Shown here piece by piece: positions 30,987-39,247 of a stretch of DNA of 39,915 bases. Position 1 is the stretch's first letter. Each line of letters starts with the position of its first letter. The stretch lies in assembly GCA_035946955.1 (NCBI GenBank), contig DASYYE010000152.1:1-39915 (forward strand), given 5' to 3'. Below the pieces are notes generated by a model. That model was given only the letters and a program-made list of their open reading frames with translations, was not told where the DNA came from and did no database searches. The stretch comes from DASYYE01 sp035946955. Lineage in GTDB: Bacteria; Actinomycetota; Actinomycetes; Streptosporangiales; Streptosporangiaceae. Both the position numbers and the translations under genes were made by a program.

Positions 30987-31487
30987 GTGATCGTTCTCGA
31001 TGTCATTCTGGGTATCGCGGTTTTGGCCCTGCTGATCTACCGGCAGCTGGCCGCTCGCCCGGTCAGTGCCTCAGCGCTGCGCCTCATCGCGATCTTGGTG
31101 ATCATCGGCTTGATCCAGACCTACCAGTTTCTGAGCAAAGGTCATGATCACCCGCTGACCTTCGCCGCGCTTGGGGGCAGCCTGGTGCTCGCGGCGGTTT
31201 TCGGCGCGCTGCGGGCCGGCACGGTCCGGGTCTGGCTCCAAGACGGCCAGCCCTGGTCCCAGGGCAACTGGCTGACCGCCGCCTTGTGGATTGCCTCGCT
31301 GGTCGCGCACCTCGGTTATGACGTCCTGGTGGTGCATGGCCCGGGAGCCCGGAGCCTGGGGACCGCCACCATCGTCCTCTACTTGGCCATCACCCTGGGC
31401 TTTCAGCGGATTCTGGTGTTCCGGCGGGCGCACCGCCTGCAGCTTGCCGGGCCCACTGCGCCGGACGAACCGGGCGGCCCTGGGTAG
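30987..31487 (+). CDS. Small integral membrane protein, possibly DUF1453-like
   Basis: 166 residues from GTG 30987, supported by GAGGGTGG about 9 bases upstream; the frame extends further left but that part overlaps the reductase gene and reads as low-complexity arginine/proline. About five hydrophobic segments can be seen: VLDVILGIAVLALLIY, LRLIAILVIIGLIQTY, ALGGSLVLAAVFGAL, LTAALWIASLVAHLGY and TATIVLYLAITLGFQRILVF. The topology and short loops resemble DUF1453 proteins. It follows the MerR/reductase operon but has its own upstream region. Confidence 0.75.
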   Translation: MIVLDVILGIAVLALLIYRQLAARPVSASALRLIAILVIIGLIQTYQFLSKGHDHPLTFAALGGSLVLAAVFGALRAGTVRVWLQDGQPWSQGNWLTAALWIASLVAHLGYDVLVVHGPGARSLGTATIVLYLAITLGFQRILVFRRAHRLQLAGPTAPDEPGGPG

Positions 31488-31685
31488 GTAGAAGGGGCGC
31501 GCGGGCGCCTGCGCCGGCCCGTGGCGAGCGGGTCACTGGTTCTTGGTTACTGGCCGGTGTGCCCGGCGGGCCGCTGGGTGAGGCGAGACGACGATGATCA
31601 CGAACGCGGCCGCTCGCGCCCGCAGCACCCAGAGCCCTGCATGCTGGCAAACGGCGGTCCACCTGATTGACATCACAGACTGGCC

Positions 31686-32291
31686 ATGCCAGCTTCTGTT
31701 CGCATGGTGCCTGGCGTGTATGACGCCTACTTTGCCACGCTGGCCACGGCTGCTGCAGCGCTCATCGGCCTGTTGTTTGTGGCTGTTTCGGTCCGCGATG
31801 ACACGATCTTCGGGCCGAATGCCATGCCGGGCGGCGAAGCGCTGGCGATCACCGCTTTCACTGGTCTGGTGAACACGTTCGTGGTTTCCCTGCTTGGGCT
31901 CATCCCCAAGGTCAATATCGGCGAGCCCGCCGTGATCATGGCCGTGATCAGCATCGTCGCGATCGTCAGGCTCCAGCGTCGGCTGCACACCGGCAGAAAC
32001 CCGATTGTGCTGGCCATCACGTTGCTTGTCTACGCGGCCCAGTTCGGATTCGGTGTGCTGCTACTAGTTGATTCACATGACAGCGAGCAACTGATCAACT
32101 TGTCCATCATCGTTTCCGTCACGCTGATTGTGTCGCTGCAGCGTGCGTGGTCGCTGCTCAAGGGGAAGCACTTGGTGAGTGCAGGCGACACCGCGGTGAT
32201 CGGGGATCACGATCCGCCGCACGGGCTCGGCCCGGGACGTTTCTGGCTGCACCCTTGGCCGCGAAAGCGGCACGGTGAACCGCCCCGGTGA
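31686..32291 (+). CDS. Membrane protein, paralogue of the 38.3-kb protein
   Basis: 201 residues with four to five hydrophobic segments (YFATLATAAAALIGLLFVAVSV, FTGLVNTFVVSLLGLIP, AVIMAVISIVAIVRL, LAITLLVYAAQFGFGVLLLV, IIVSVTLIVSLQRAW). The first (A-x-L-x-x-A-x-A-A-L-I-G-L-L-F-V-A-V-S-V) is shared with the 168-residue protein at 38333-38839, so the two belong to one family. ATG 31686 has no clear ribosome-binding site and ATG 31704 is an alternative. The C-terminal 40 residues are hydrophilic and extra compared with the paralogue. Function unknown. Confidence 0.75.
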   Translation: MPASVRMVPGVYDAYFATLATAAAALIGLLFVAVSVRDDTIFGPNAMPGGEALAITAFTGLVNTFVVSLLGLIPKVNIGEPAVIMAVISIVAIVRLQRRLHTGRNPIVLAITLLVYAAQFGFGVLLLVDSHDSEQLINLSIIVSVTLIVSLQRAWSLLKGKHLVSAGDTAVIGDHDPPHGLGPGRFWLHPWPRKRHGEPPR

Positions 32292-32718
32292 GTCCGGAGC
32301 GGTTCAGCATAGTTCCGCTGGAGCGGCCCGCCAACCACACGCGGCACCGGTGGGTGACCAACCGGATGTCAGATGTCGGTGCTTGGTCAGCGGGGCCTCG
32401 CCACACGCGGCAGATCATGACCGGCAGTGTAGTGACCAGCCGGCGCAGCAGGCAGAGGGCTCAGCGGGGTGGCATCTGGGGCGCGATCACCGGGATAGCC
32501 GGGCGCGCTTCCGCGCACGTGCCGGTGCGCCTGCTCATCGGAGCGGGCCTGATCGGCGGCCAGCGCCCGGCGGCTCCGGCTCACTGGGCTGAACTGCGGG
32601 CTTGCGACATATTTCCTATGCGATGGCAATGGCGACGGTACTTATTGCCACAATAACCTGGCCAGACATAGCCGATCGGCCGATGACAGGCCCGCCGCGG
32701 TCCTCGTACAACTCGGTT
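32292..32718. other. Intergenic stretch before the ethylene-forming-enzyme gene
   Basis: Frames in both directions give only arginine/proline-rich, low-complexity translations, so I call no gene. The first part overlaps a weak plus-strand frame starting GTG 32288. The region 32606-32665 is much richer in A+T (CATATTTCCTATG, CAATAACC) and is the likely promoter of the enzyme at 32719; I cannot pick -35 and -10 boxes with confidence. Confidence 0.5.
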
Positions 32719-33762
32719 ATGACGATTCTCCAAACCTTCCGGCTGCCTGCGCAGGTCGTGGGCAGCGACGCCGACAGGTCGCTGGGCCGGGCGCTCATCG
32801 CTGCCTGGCAGGCAGATGGCATCTTCCAGGTCCAGGCCACCGGGCAACAGCAGGCCGCCACCACACGTGCCCTGGACGCCTCCCGGGGGTTCTTCCGTCT
32901 GCCCCTGCAGGTGAAGGCCGCCCACGTCTCCGACCTCACCTACAGCGGGTACGTCGCCTCCGGCGAGGAAGAGACGGCTGGCGAGAAGGACGGCTCAGAG
33001 ATCTTCACGGTCTGCCCGGACATCGCCGAAGACGACGCGCGAGTCCTCCAGGAGTGGCCATGCCACGGCCCGGTCCCCTGGCCGTCTGACCACTACGCGG
33101 CTGCCATGAAGGCATACATGTCGGCTGTAGGTGACATTGGCCACCGCCTGCTCCAGTTGACTGCCCTGGGCCTCGGGCTGGCCGACATGGACACCTTCAC
33201 CCGGCTGACCGAAGACGGCTGGCACCACATGCGTGTCCTGCGCTTCCCGCCGGCCGATGCCACCTCCGAGCGCGGCATCGGCTCCCACACCGACTACGGC
33301 CTGCTCGTGATCGCCGCCCAAGACGACGTTGGCGGCCTCTACATCCGCCCGCCCGTGCCCGGCGAGGAACGCGGCCGCAACTGGCTGCCAGAGGAGTCCA
33401 TGGCCGGGCGGTACGAAAACGAGGAGCCCTGGACCTTCGTCACCCCGGCCCCCGCCGTGTTCACCGCGTTCCCCGGCGACATCATGCAGTTCATTACCGG
33501 TGGGGCACTGCTGTCCACCCCGCACAAGGTGCGCCTGGCCGACCGGGAACGCTACACCCTGGCCTACTTCCACGAGCCGTCCTTCACAGCCATCGCCCGC
33601 CCCCTCGACGGCATCGGGCCTGGGGAGTCCATCCACTACGGCACCCACTTCACCAACATGTTCATGCGCTGCTACCCCGACCGCGTGACCACCGCCCGCA
33701 TCGAAGCCGGGAACCGCCTGGCGGTCCTCACTGAGCTGCGCGAGGCAGCATCAGGCCTCTGA
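32719..33762 (+). CDS. efe: Ethylene-forming enzyme (2-oxoglutarate-dependent dioxygenase)
   Basis: 347 residues, against about 350 for the Pseudomonas syringae enzyme, starting MTILQTFRLP like MTNLQTFELP. The family converts 2-oxoglutarate, with arginine as co-substrate, to ethylene and carbon dioxide, and in a side reaction hydroxylates arginine, which breaks down to guanidine and pyrroline-carboxylate. Fe(II) ligands His190, Asp192 and His269 are present, with Arg278 for 2-oxoglutarate. The residues lining the arginine pocket in the Pseudomonas enzyme also appear: Glu84, Arg172, Tyr193, Phe284, Phe311 and Arg317. Long runs are the same, for example HTDYGLLVIAAQDDVGGLYI and FTNMFMRCYPDR. 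The ATG at 32719 is chosen by homology; the frame opens earlier at 32602. Its end overlaps the convergent regulator gene by 12 bp. Ordinary plant-type ACC oxidase or gibberellin dioxygenases do not share these runs. Confidence 0.95.
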   Translation: MTILQTFRLPAQVVGSDADRSLGRALIAAWQADGIFQVQATGQQQAATTRALDASRGFFRLPLQVKAAHVSDLTYSGYVASGEEETAGEKDGSEIFTVCPDIAEDDARVLQEWPCHGPVPWPSDHYAAAMKAYMSAVGDIGHRLLQLTALGLGLADMDTFTRLTEDGWHHMRVLRFPPADATSERGIGSHTDYGLLVIAAQDDVGGLYIRPPVPGEERGRNWLPEESMAGRYENEEPWTFVTPAPAVFTAFPGDIMQFITGGALLSTPHKVRLADRERYTLAYFHEPSFTAIARPLDGIGPGESIHYGTHFTNMFMRCYPDRVTTARIEAGNRLAVLTELREAASGL

Positions 33763-36219
33763 CCCGCCGCGAGCGGAGGCATCAGTAGAGCCGGTACTGC
33801 AGTGGAGTTTGGTGCGGATCGCGTCCGGGTCGGCGTAACCGAAGCCCATATGCGGGGCATCGCCGAGTTGGTCGAGGATGCTGAGGGCTTGCTGCCAGGC
33901 GCGACGGGCTTGAGGAGTGTTGCCAGCATCGTGGAGGGCATCGCCGAGATGGTCGTAGACGGTCTCCTGGTAGTGGAGGTCGCCGAGTTCCCGGCAGATA
34001 CTGAGGGCCTGTTCAAAGTAGCTGACGGCCTGTTGATGGTGGCCGAGATGATGGTGGGCGTAGCCGATGCTGTCAAGCACGGCGGATTCGCCCCACCGGT
34101 CACCGAGATCCTGGAACAAGGAAAGTGACTGCTGACAGTAGGTAAGCGCCTGCTGAGCGTTTCCGAACAGAGCATGGCAGTAGCCCAGACCGTTTAGAGA
34201 TGCGGCGAGCCCTCGCCGGTAGCCGCCGATGCGGGCCGAAGTGACGGCTTGCTCCAGACGGGCGAGCGCCTCGTCACGGTGCTCTTGCTTCTGGAAGGTC
34301 ATGCCTAGCCAGTGGTGGGCATCGGACTGGCCTGCTGGGTCGCCGAGTTCTTCAAATAGGCGGAGGGCGGCCTCCAAGTGGGGGCGGCCCTCGTCGAGGG
34401 GGCCGATCCGGGCGCAGCCATGACCGATCCCGAGGTGAGTGTGGGCCTGCCCCTGCCGGTCGGCGTCGTGCTGTGCGGCGGCTAGTGCGGCGTGGTGGGT
34501 GGCTGTGAAGTCGTGCCAGTGTCCTTTCCGTTCGAAGAACGGCGTCAGAGCATGAGTGAGCTGCCACGCGTGAGTGTGGTGCCCGGCGGTAGCTGCCAGT
34601 TTGATAGCAGCCAGCAGCACCGGGTATTCGACGGTGAACCATGCCCAGGCGGCCTGGTAGTCGGCGAGTTCCTCAGGTGTCACCCCAGGCAGAGAGGGCG
34701 TCGGGGTGATGGAGTGCTGCAGGTAGGGGTACGAGAGGTGCCAGGCAAGGTGTGCGGTGCGCAGGTAGTGATCCAGCACCCGCTGCCGCGCCGCGTTCCG
34801 GTCGGTGTCGGAGTCGTGGGTGCGGGCCTGGGCAGTGGCGTACGCGCGGAGCAGGTCGTGGAAGGTGAACCGGCCCGGGGTGTGCTCGCTGATCAGGTGG
34901 GCGCGGGCCAGTTCGGTCAGCATCAGCCGTGCCGCAGCGGGCGGGACGGCGGCTAGGCTGGCAGAGGCGGGTGCGGTGATGTCAGGTCCGGGGTGCAGGC
35001 CGAGCAGCCGGAACATCCGCGCCGCCTGACCACTGAGCTGCTGGTAGGACCAGGAGAACACGGCGGTGACGGTGGCGGCTGTCTCACCTGTGTCCAGCGC
35101 CTGAAGGCGTCCCTCCGCGTCGCGCAGATCCTCGGCTAGGGCTGTCAGCGGGAAGTCCGGGTGTGCGGCGGCGCGGGCGGCCACGATGCTCAGCGCCAGT
35201 GGCAGCCGGGCACACCCGTCTATGATCTCTTGCACCGCGTGCGGCTGGGCCGCGACCCGGGGTCTGCCGAGGCGGCGGGCAAGCATCAGGCGGGCATCGG
35301 CGACGGTGAGCAACCCGACCGACAGCGGGTGAGCGCCGTCAGCGATCAGGCCTGTGAGGTGGTTGCGGCTGGTCACCACCACGCTGCAGCCTGGTGAGCC
35401 GGGCAGCAGCGGCCGGACCTGGCCGGTGTCATGGGCGTTATCGAGGACCACCAGCACCCGCCGCCCAGCCAGCAGGCTGCGGTACAAGGCTGCCTGGGCA
35501 TCCAGGCTGACCGGAATCCGCTCGGTCGGCACCTCGAAGGCATCCAGAAACCCACGGACCGCCTCGGCCGGTGCCATCGGCGGACCGGCCGGATCGAAGC
35601 CGCGCAGGTTCACATACAGCTGCCCGTCGGGGAACCGGTCGGCGACCTGGTGCGCGAACTGCACTGCCAGGGCGGTCTTGCCGATTCCCGCCGTGCCGTC
35701 GATCGCGGAGATCACCACCGTGCGGCTCTGGCCGGCAGCCTTGTCCAGCAGACTGGTCAGCGCCTTCAGCTCGGCTAACCGGCCCGCGAAGCCCGCTACC
35801 GCGGCCGGCAACTGCCGGGGCACCGCCGCGCCCGTGGGCGCCCTCGGCACTGACCCGGCCAGCACCGAGACCGCCTGTGCCCGCTTGACCTCGTCGGAGT
35901 CGATACCGGCCCGCCGCTGCGCCTCTTGCCGGTGCGCCGCCCTCCACCGGTCATCATCTAGCAGCCCCGCAGGCACGGCGACGCCGCGGCCGACGGCCGC
36001 GGCCCGCACCGTCCGCACGACGACCAAGACTTTCCCAATGTCCTGAGGAAAGCGATCACCTCGCAGCCAGTCCCCGATCGTGGTCGGCGACACCTTCGCT
36101 GCCACGGCCAAGGCCCGGTCCGAGGGGCTACCAGTCATCAGGCCGCCCCTGAAAACGCGCAGCGCCTCCGCCAAAGCGAAGAAATCCCCGCCCTGGTCCG
36201 GCAGCCCGCTGTCGCCCAT
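33751..36219 (-). CDS. HTH / NB-ARC / TPR regulator
   Basis: 822 residues from ATG 36219 (MGDSGLPDQGGDFF); the frame continues upstream to 36366 but that 49-residue part looks non-coding. A helix-turn-helix (about 33-62, SDRALAVAAKVSPTTIGDWLRGDRFPQD) replaces the SARP domain of AfsR. The NB-ARC ATPase has Walker A GTAGIGKT (about 175-182), Walker B VLVVLD and the VVVTSR sensor, and the C-terminal third is TPR repeats. It acts as a STAND-type signalling regulator. It is convergent with the ethylene-forming-enzyme gene, overlapping its last 12 bp, so transcription of one could interfere with the other. It is related in NB-ARC sequence to the regulator at 223-3108. Confidence 0.9.
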   Translation of the reverse strand: MGDSGLPDQGGDFFALAEALRVFRGGLMTGSPSDRALAVAAKVSPTTIGDWLRGDRFPQDIGKVLVVVRTVRAAAVGRGVAVPAGLLDDDRWRAAHRQEAQRRAGIDSDEVKRAQAVSVLAGSVPRAPTGAAVPRQLPAAVAGFAGRLAELKALTSLLDKAAGQSRTVVISAIDGTAGIGKTALAVQFAHQVADRFPDGQLYVNLRGFDPAGPPMAPAEAVRGFLDAFEVPTERIPVSLDAQAALYRSLLAGRRVLVVLDNAHDTGQVRPLLPGSPGCSVVVTSRNHLTGLIADGAHPLSVGLLTVADARLMLARRLGRPRVAAQPHAVQEIIDGCARLPLALSIVAARAAAHPDFPLTALAEDLRDAEGRLQALDTGETAATVTAVFSWSYQQLSGQAARMFRLLGLHPGPDITAPASASLAAVPPAAARLMLTELARAHLISEHTPGRFTFHDLLRAYATAQARTHDSDTDRNAARQRVLDHYLRTAHLAWHLSYPYLQHSITPTPSLPGVTPEELADYQAAWAWFTVEYPVLLAAIKLAATAGHHTHAWQLTHALTPFFERKGHWHDFTATHHAALAAAQHDADRQGQAHTHLGIGHGCARIGPLDEGRPHLEAALRLFEELGDPAGQSDAHHWLGMTFQKQEHRDEALARLEQAVTSARIGGYRRGLAASLNGLGYCHALFGNAQQALTYCQQSLSLFQDLGDRWGESAVLDSIGYAHHHLGHHQQAVSYFEQALSICRELGDLHYQETVYDHLGDALHDAGNTPQARRAWQQALSILDQLGDAPHMGFGYADPDAIRTKLHCSTGSTDASARGGSEA

Positions 36220-36556
36220 CACCCGCCCGCCCTGTCCAGTCCCCCTGCTGGACAACCGGCCACGTAAGCCTGCCACCAGCGCCAGCCCGCTCGCAAACGT
36301 CCAGCCCCACACAGAAGGTTCCAGGACACCACCCTGGACAACAAGCATCAGCTCATCAGCCCACAAGCAGGCGGGAGGCTCGCGATGAACGCGGAGTCAC
36401 CTACGACCATAACCTTCGCCGCCCACGCCGTCACCGCGTCACCTGTCGGCTGGCGGGTCACTAGGTCACCCGACCGCCAAGGCACCAGCGTCGCCTAGCC
36501 GGCAACCTAAGCACCAGAACAGGCTCGAGCGGCCGTCAACCGAAAGGAGATCCGTC
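36220..36556. other. Intergenic region between divergent regulator and membrane-protein genes
   Basis: This probably holds the promoters of the NB-ARC regulator (leftward) and of the small membrane protein (rightward). Around 36440-36475 there are repeated GTCAC words, including CGGGT-x-ACCCG arms around CACTAGGTC, which might be an operator. No gene is seen. Confidence 0.4.
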
Positions 36557-36844
36557 ATGGCTGTCCTGATCGCACTCGCAGTCACCGGTCTGTTCAGCAC
36601 TGGAGTGATCACCGCGATCATCGGTGTACTGAGCGTGGCCATCCTCCGCGAGGACAAGAACCTCACCCTGACCAGAGAGGCACCCGACACCATGACACGC
36701 GCGGCACGCTGGGTGAACGGAGTGTATTCCCGCGCTCCGCTGACCTGCCTGACGGCGGTCCCAGACCACTTCCCCGGGCGGCCGCCGCTCCCCGCCAATG
36801 CACAAGCACCTGCGGCAGCCTCGACTGGCACGCGGCCCACATAG
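36557..36844 (+). CDS. Small single-pass membrane protein
   Basis: 95 residues. AAAGGAGA lies 7 bases upstream of ATG 36557, one of the best ribosome-binding sites in the window. The N-terminus is a membrane segment (MAVLIALAVTGLFSTGVITAIIGVLSVAIL), followed by a charged stretch (REDKNLTLTREAPDTMTRAARW) and a proline/alanine-rich tail. The N-out or N-in orientation is unclear. No family is recognised. It is convergent with the secreted propeller gene. Confidence 0.7.
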   Translation: MAVLIALAVTGLFSTGVITAIIGVLSVAILREDKNLTLTREAPDTMTRAARWVNGVYSRAPLTCLTAVPDHFPGRPPLPANAQAPAAASTGTRPT

Positions 36845-36923
36845 TGCCGATTACCTCGCTGGTACCGCCCGGTAAGGACTCAGTGGACAGTGGCAAGAGG
36901 TATGCGCCCGGCATCGGCCGAGT

Positions 36924-38126
36924 TCAGGCCGGCGGGCAGAGGTGCTCTGTCAGGGTGTGGTAGCTGTAGTTGCTCAAGGCGATGTAGCCACCGACGATCC
37001 AAACCCCAGTCGCCGGGGAAGCAGCGACAGCGGCGGCCAGGTTGAGCGCCCCGTGGACATAGGGTGACCGCTGCAGTATCCACTGGTGGCCGTTCCACCG
37101 CTGTACCCGGGCGGGGTCACCGGCCGTGGTGCCGACGGCCCAGATGTCGCTGGCGGAGACCGCGGTCACGCCCTCCAAGACGTCATCGCCGGTCGGGCCG
37201 GGACTGGGATATGCCGACCAGCGGGTTCCGTCCCAGTGCCAGGTGAGGGCATAGGTCACGGTGCCTACCGGAGTTTGCTGGTCGTAGGCACCCACGGCCC
37301 ACACGTCGCGGGCACCGGCCGAGGCGATGGCGTTCAGGGTATCGTCGAGGCCGATTTGCGGGATCGGCACGACCGACCAGCGGGTGCCGTCCCAGTGTTC
37401 GGCTAGGGACCCGGTCCCGGCCTTAGTGTCGGCGGTGCCCACCGCCCAGACGCTGCTCGGGCTGGCTGCCGAGACCGCCACCAGCCGGTTGCCGTAGGGC
37501 CCGGTATTGGGAGAGCCAACGACCCGCCAGCGCGTACCGTCCCAGCGCTCGGCTAGAGTCCGCACCGGCTTGTTGCCGTCGACCGTACTGCCCACCGCCC
37601 AGACGTCGTCCGCAGCGGCGGTGGCCAGCCCGATCAGGGTGCCGGCACCGGGGGCCGGGACGACCCGCCACGCCGAGCCGTCCCAGTGTTCGACCAGCGG
37701 CCGGTCGCTGAACGGCGCGCCGCTGGACATCGACCCGACCGCCCACACATCAGCCGGGGACACCGCCGCCACCGCGGTGAGGCTGTCATCGGCTGCCGGG
37801 TTGCGGCTGGCGACCTGCCGCCAACGCCGCCCATCCCAGTGCTCGATCATCGTCCGGACGCGGCCGCCAGCGCCGAAGTAGTGGCCGACAGCCCACGCAT
37901 TTCCCGTGCCCAGGACCGCGATCCCCGTCAGGCCATCGAAGCTGCCGGGACTGGGGCTCGGCTGGACACCAGCGCCAGAGCACGACCGTGCCCCGGCCTG
38001 GGCAGCCTCCGCGGGGACCAGGCAAGATGGCCACACCACGCCCAGCGTCACCAGCGAACAGCACACCAACCCGGCGACCCGGCGCCACAGACCCCGCATA
38101 GACCGGACCGTACCCTCGCCATTCAC
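36924..38126 (-). CDS. Secreted beta-propeller protein with VWAVG repeats
   Basis: 400 residues from GTG 38126; ATG 38099 (MRGLWRRV) is an alternative start. A signal peptide is clear (RRVAGLVCCSLVTLGVVWPSCLVPAEAAQA). The rest consists of about seven repeats of roughly 45-50 residues of the form HWDG-x-x-W-x-x-V-P-x-P-x-x-x-x-x-L-x-x-V-x-A-x-S-x-x-D-V-W-A-V-G, a kelch-like propeller, with blades starting near residues 65, 115, 160, 205, 255, 310 and 350. Such exported propellers are common in actinomycetes and usually bind ligands or surfaces. No catalytic residues are recognised. Confidence 0.85.
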   Translation of the reverse strand: MNGEGTVRSMRGLWRRVAGLVCCSLVTLGVVWPSCLVPAEAAQAGARSCSGAGVQPSPSPGSFDGLTGIAVLGTGNAWAVGHYFGAGGRVRTMIEHWDGRRWRQVASRNPAADDSLTAVAAVSPADVWAVGSMSSGAPFSDRPLVEHWDGSAWRVVPAPGAGTLIGLATAAADDVWAVGSTVDGNKPVRTLAERWDGTRWRVVGSPNTGPYGNRLVAVSAASPSSVWAVGTADTKAGTGSLAEHWDGTRWSVVPIPQIGLDDTLNAIASAGARDVWAVGAYDQQTPVGTVTYALTWHWDGTRWSAYPSPGPTGDDVLEGVTAVSASDIWAVGTTAGDPARVQRWNGHQWILQRSPYVHGALNLAAAVAASPATGVWIVGGYIALSNYSYHTLTEHLCPPA

Positions 38127-38332
38127 CCGCCTGCAACATCGCAGAGCGACAAGCCTGCGAGCGCGTCACTCAGTGTATTCGCCCACAAGGGAACGATCGC
38201 ACCCACCGCCGCCGATCCGCGCGGCCCGCGACTTTATCATCGATCATCGACAGGGCCGCCCAGATCTGGTCGTTCGGCGGTCAGGCACGCCTCGGCAAGA
38301 TAGCCACCGGTGCCCGATAGGGTGGTGTTGCC

Positions 38333-38839
38333 GTGAGCCACTATGAGAGCTTCTTTGTCGCAAGCGCGGGCGCGTCCGCTGCCATCTTGGGGTTGCTGGT
38401 CGTCGCCGTATCGGTCGTCAACGCGGATGACGCCAACCCCGCAACTCGGGAGTTGCGAACTGTGTTGGCGGGGAGCGCGTTTGTTGCCCTGGTAGACATC
38501 TTCCTCGTCTCGATCGTGGCCTTGACCGGGGGTTCAGTCGTCTTCGCGCTATCAAGCCTCGCAATGGGAACCGCCGGTCTGCTGGCCACCAAACGGCTGA
38601 TACCGAGGGCAAAACGGGCCGGGAATTTCTCCCGCAACTCTCGGACCAGAAAGCTGAATATCGCCTTCGCATTGATTTCGATTGGAAGCTACTCAGTGCA
38701 GCTCGGCCTCGCCGTAGCACTCCTGGCGAACACCGGGAGTGCCGTGCTGCAACATGCGTTGGTCCTCGTCATTGTTGCTTTGTATTGCAGCGCCCTTGGC
38801 CGGGCATGGGTGGTCACCGGGATAACCCGGCGGGTATAA
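38333..38839 (+). CDS. Membrane protein, paralogue of the 31.7-kb protein
   Basis: 168 residues from GTG 38333, with AGGGTGGTG upstream. Hydrophobic segments are FVASAGASAAILGLLVVAVSV, AFVALVDIFLVSIVALTG, VVFALSSLAMGTAGLL, IAFALISIGSYSVQLGLAVALLA and ALVLVIVALYCSALG. The first segment and overall spacing match the protein at 31686-32291. Function unknown. It is divergent from the propeller gene. Confidence 0.75.
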   Translation: MSHYESFFVASAGASAAILGLLVVAVSVVNADDANPATRELRTVLAGSAFVALVDIFLVSIVALTGGSVVFALSSLAMGTAGLLATKRLIPRAKRAGNFSRNSRTRKLNIAFALISIGSYSVQLGLAVALLANTGSAVLQHALVLVIVALYCSALGRAWVVTGITRRV

Positions 38840-38869
38840 GGAGCCGCACAGGCGATGGTCGAAAAGCCG

Positions 38870-38924
38870 TCAGGACGGCCGGATTTGAACCGGCTCCTCG
38901 GGTAAGGCTAGGGTCCTGGCCTAG
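38870..38924 (-). pseudogene. tRNA-like fragment (T arm, anticodon-like hairpin), no full cloverleaf
   Basis: On the minus strand GCCGGTTCAAATCCGGC is a perfect T arm with the canonical TTCAAAT loop, followed by a CGTCCTGA acceptor-like end. Upstream, CTAGG-CCAGGAC-CCTAG makes a 5-bp stem with a 7-base loop, but its second loop base is C, not the near-universal U33. No 5' acceptor half complementary to the 3' end exists at the right distance. It is therefore a tRNA remnant, perhaps an integration scar, rather than a working tRNA. Confidence 0.35.
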
Positions 38925-39111
38925 CTGCCCAAGGGCTCCGCGGAGATGGTCGCCACGGGCGAATCGTCGATGCAGAGGATGAGCGCGGCGACCCTACAGT
39001 CTCTGTACCTCCACAAGCCCGCGATGCTGCGTACACCACCAACATTGCAGGAGAACGCGCGGGTCAGCGGCTTATGCACCGTTTTGCAACCCCCGGGGCA
39101 CCCGCCAGCCC

Positions 39112-39138
39112 TATAATTCATTGTTAAGTTTCTTAACA
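39112..39138 (+). promoter_or_regulatory. TATAAT box and overlapping operator palindrome upstream of chitinase gene
   Basis: A consensus TATAAT (39112-39117) lies 5 bases upstream of the perfect palindrome TGTTAAGTTTCTTAACA (39122-39138). Transcription would start at about 39124, inside the palindrome, so a protein bound there would block initiation. A repressor responding to a sugar is a reasonable guess for a chitinase. No good -35 is seen at 17 bp. Confidence 0.55.
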
Positions 39139-39247
39139 GTGAGGCTTGACGGCCCGGCCCTCCTGGCACGCAAAGTGACCGGATCACCGGTTACCGGACC
39201 GTGCGAGACGCCAGATCGCCTCAGCTCCTCTCATCCCTGGAGGGTCC

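Larger units (their letters stand above)
38840..39247. other. Intergenic region with tRNA-like fragment and chitinase promoter
   Basis: No protein gene is supported. The region contains the tRNA-like piece at 38870-38924, a perfect TATAAT at 39112-39117 and a 17-bp palindrome at 39122-39138, annotated separately. Confidence 0.5.

Noticed and set aside
32288..32656. Possible 122-residue ORF upstream of the ethylene-forming enzyme
   Set aside because: Arginine-rich, no domain, crosses the AT-rich probable promoter; codon pattern changes along its length.
38850..38950. Complete tRNA gene
   Set aside because: The T arm is perfect, but no 5' acceptor strand pairs with the 3' end, the D arm does not form, and the anticodon-like loop lacks U33.
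39084..39117. TTGCAA as the -35 of the chitinase promoter
   Set aside because: It lies 22 bp from the TATAAT, too far for a normal sigma-70-type promoter unless an activator intervenes.
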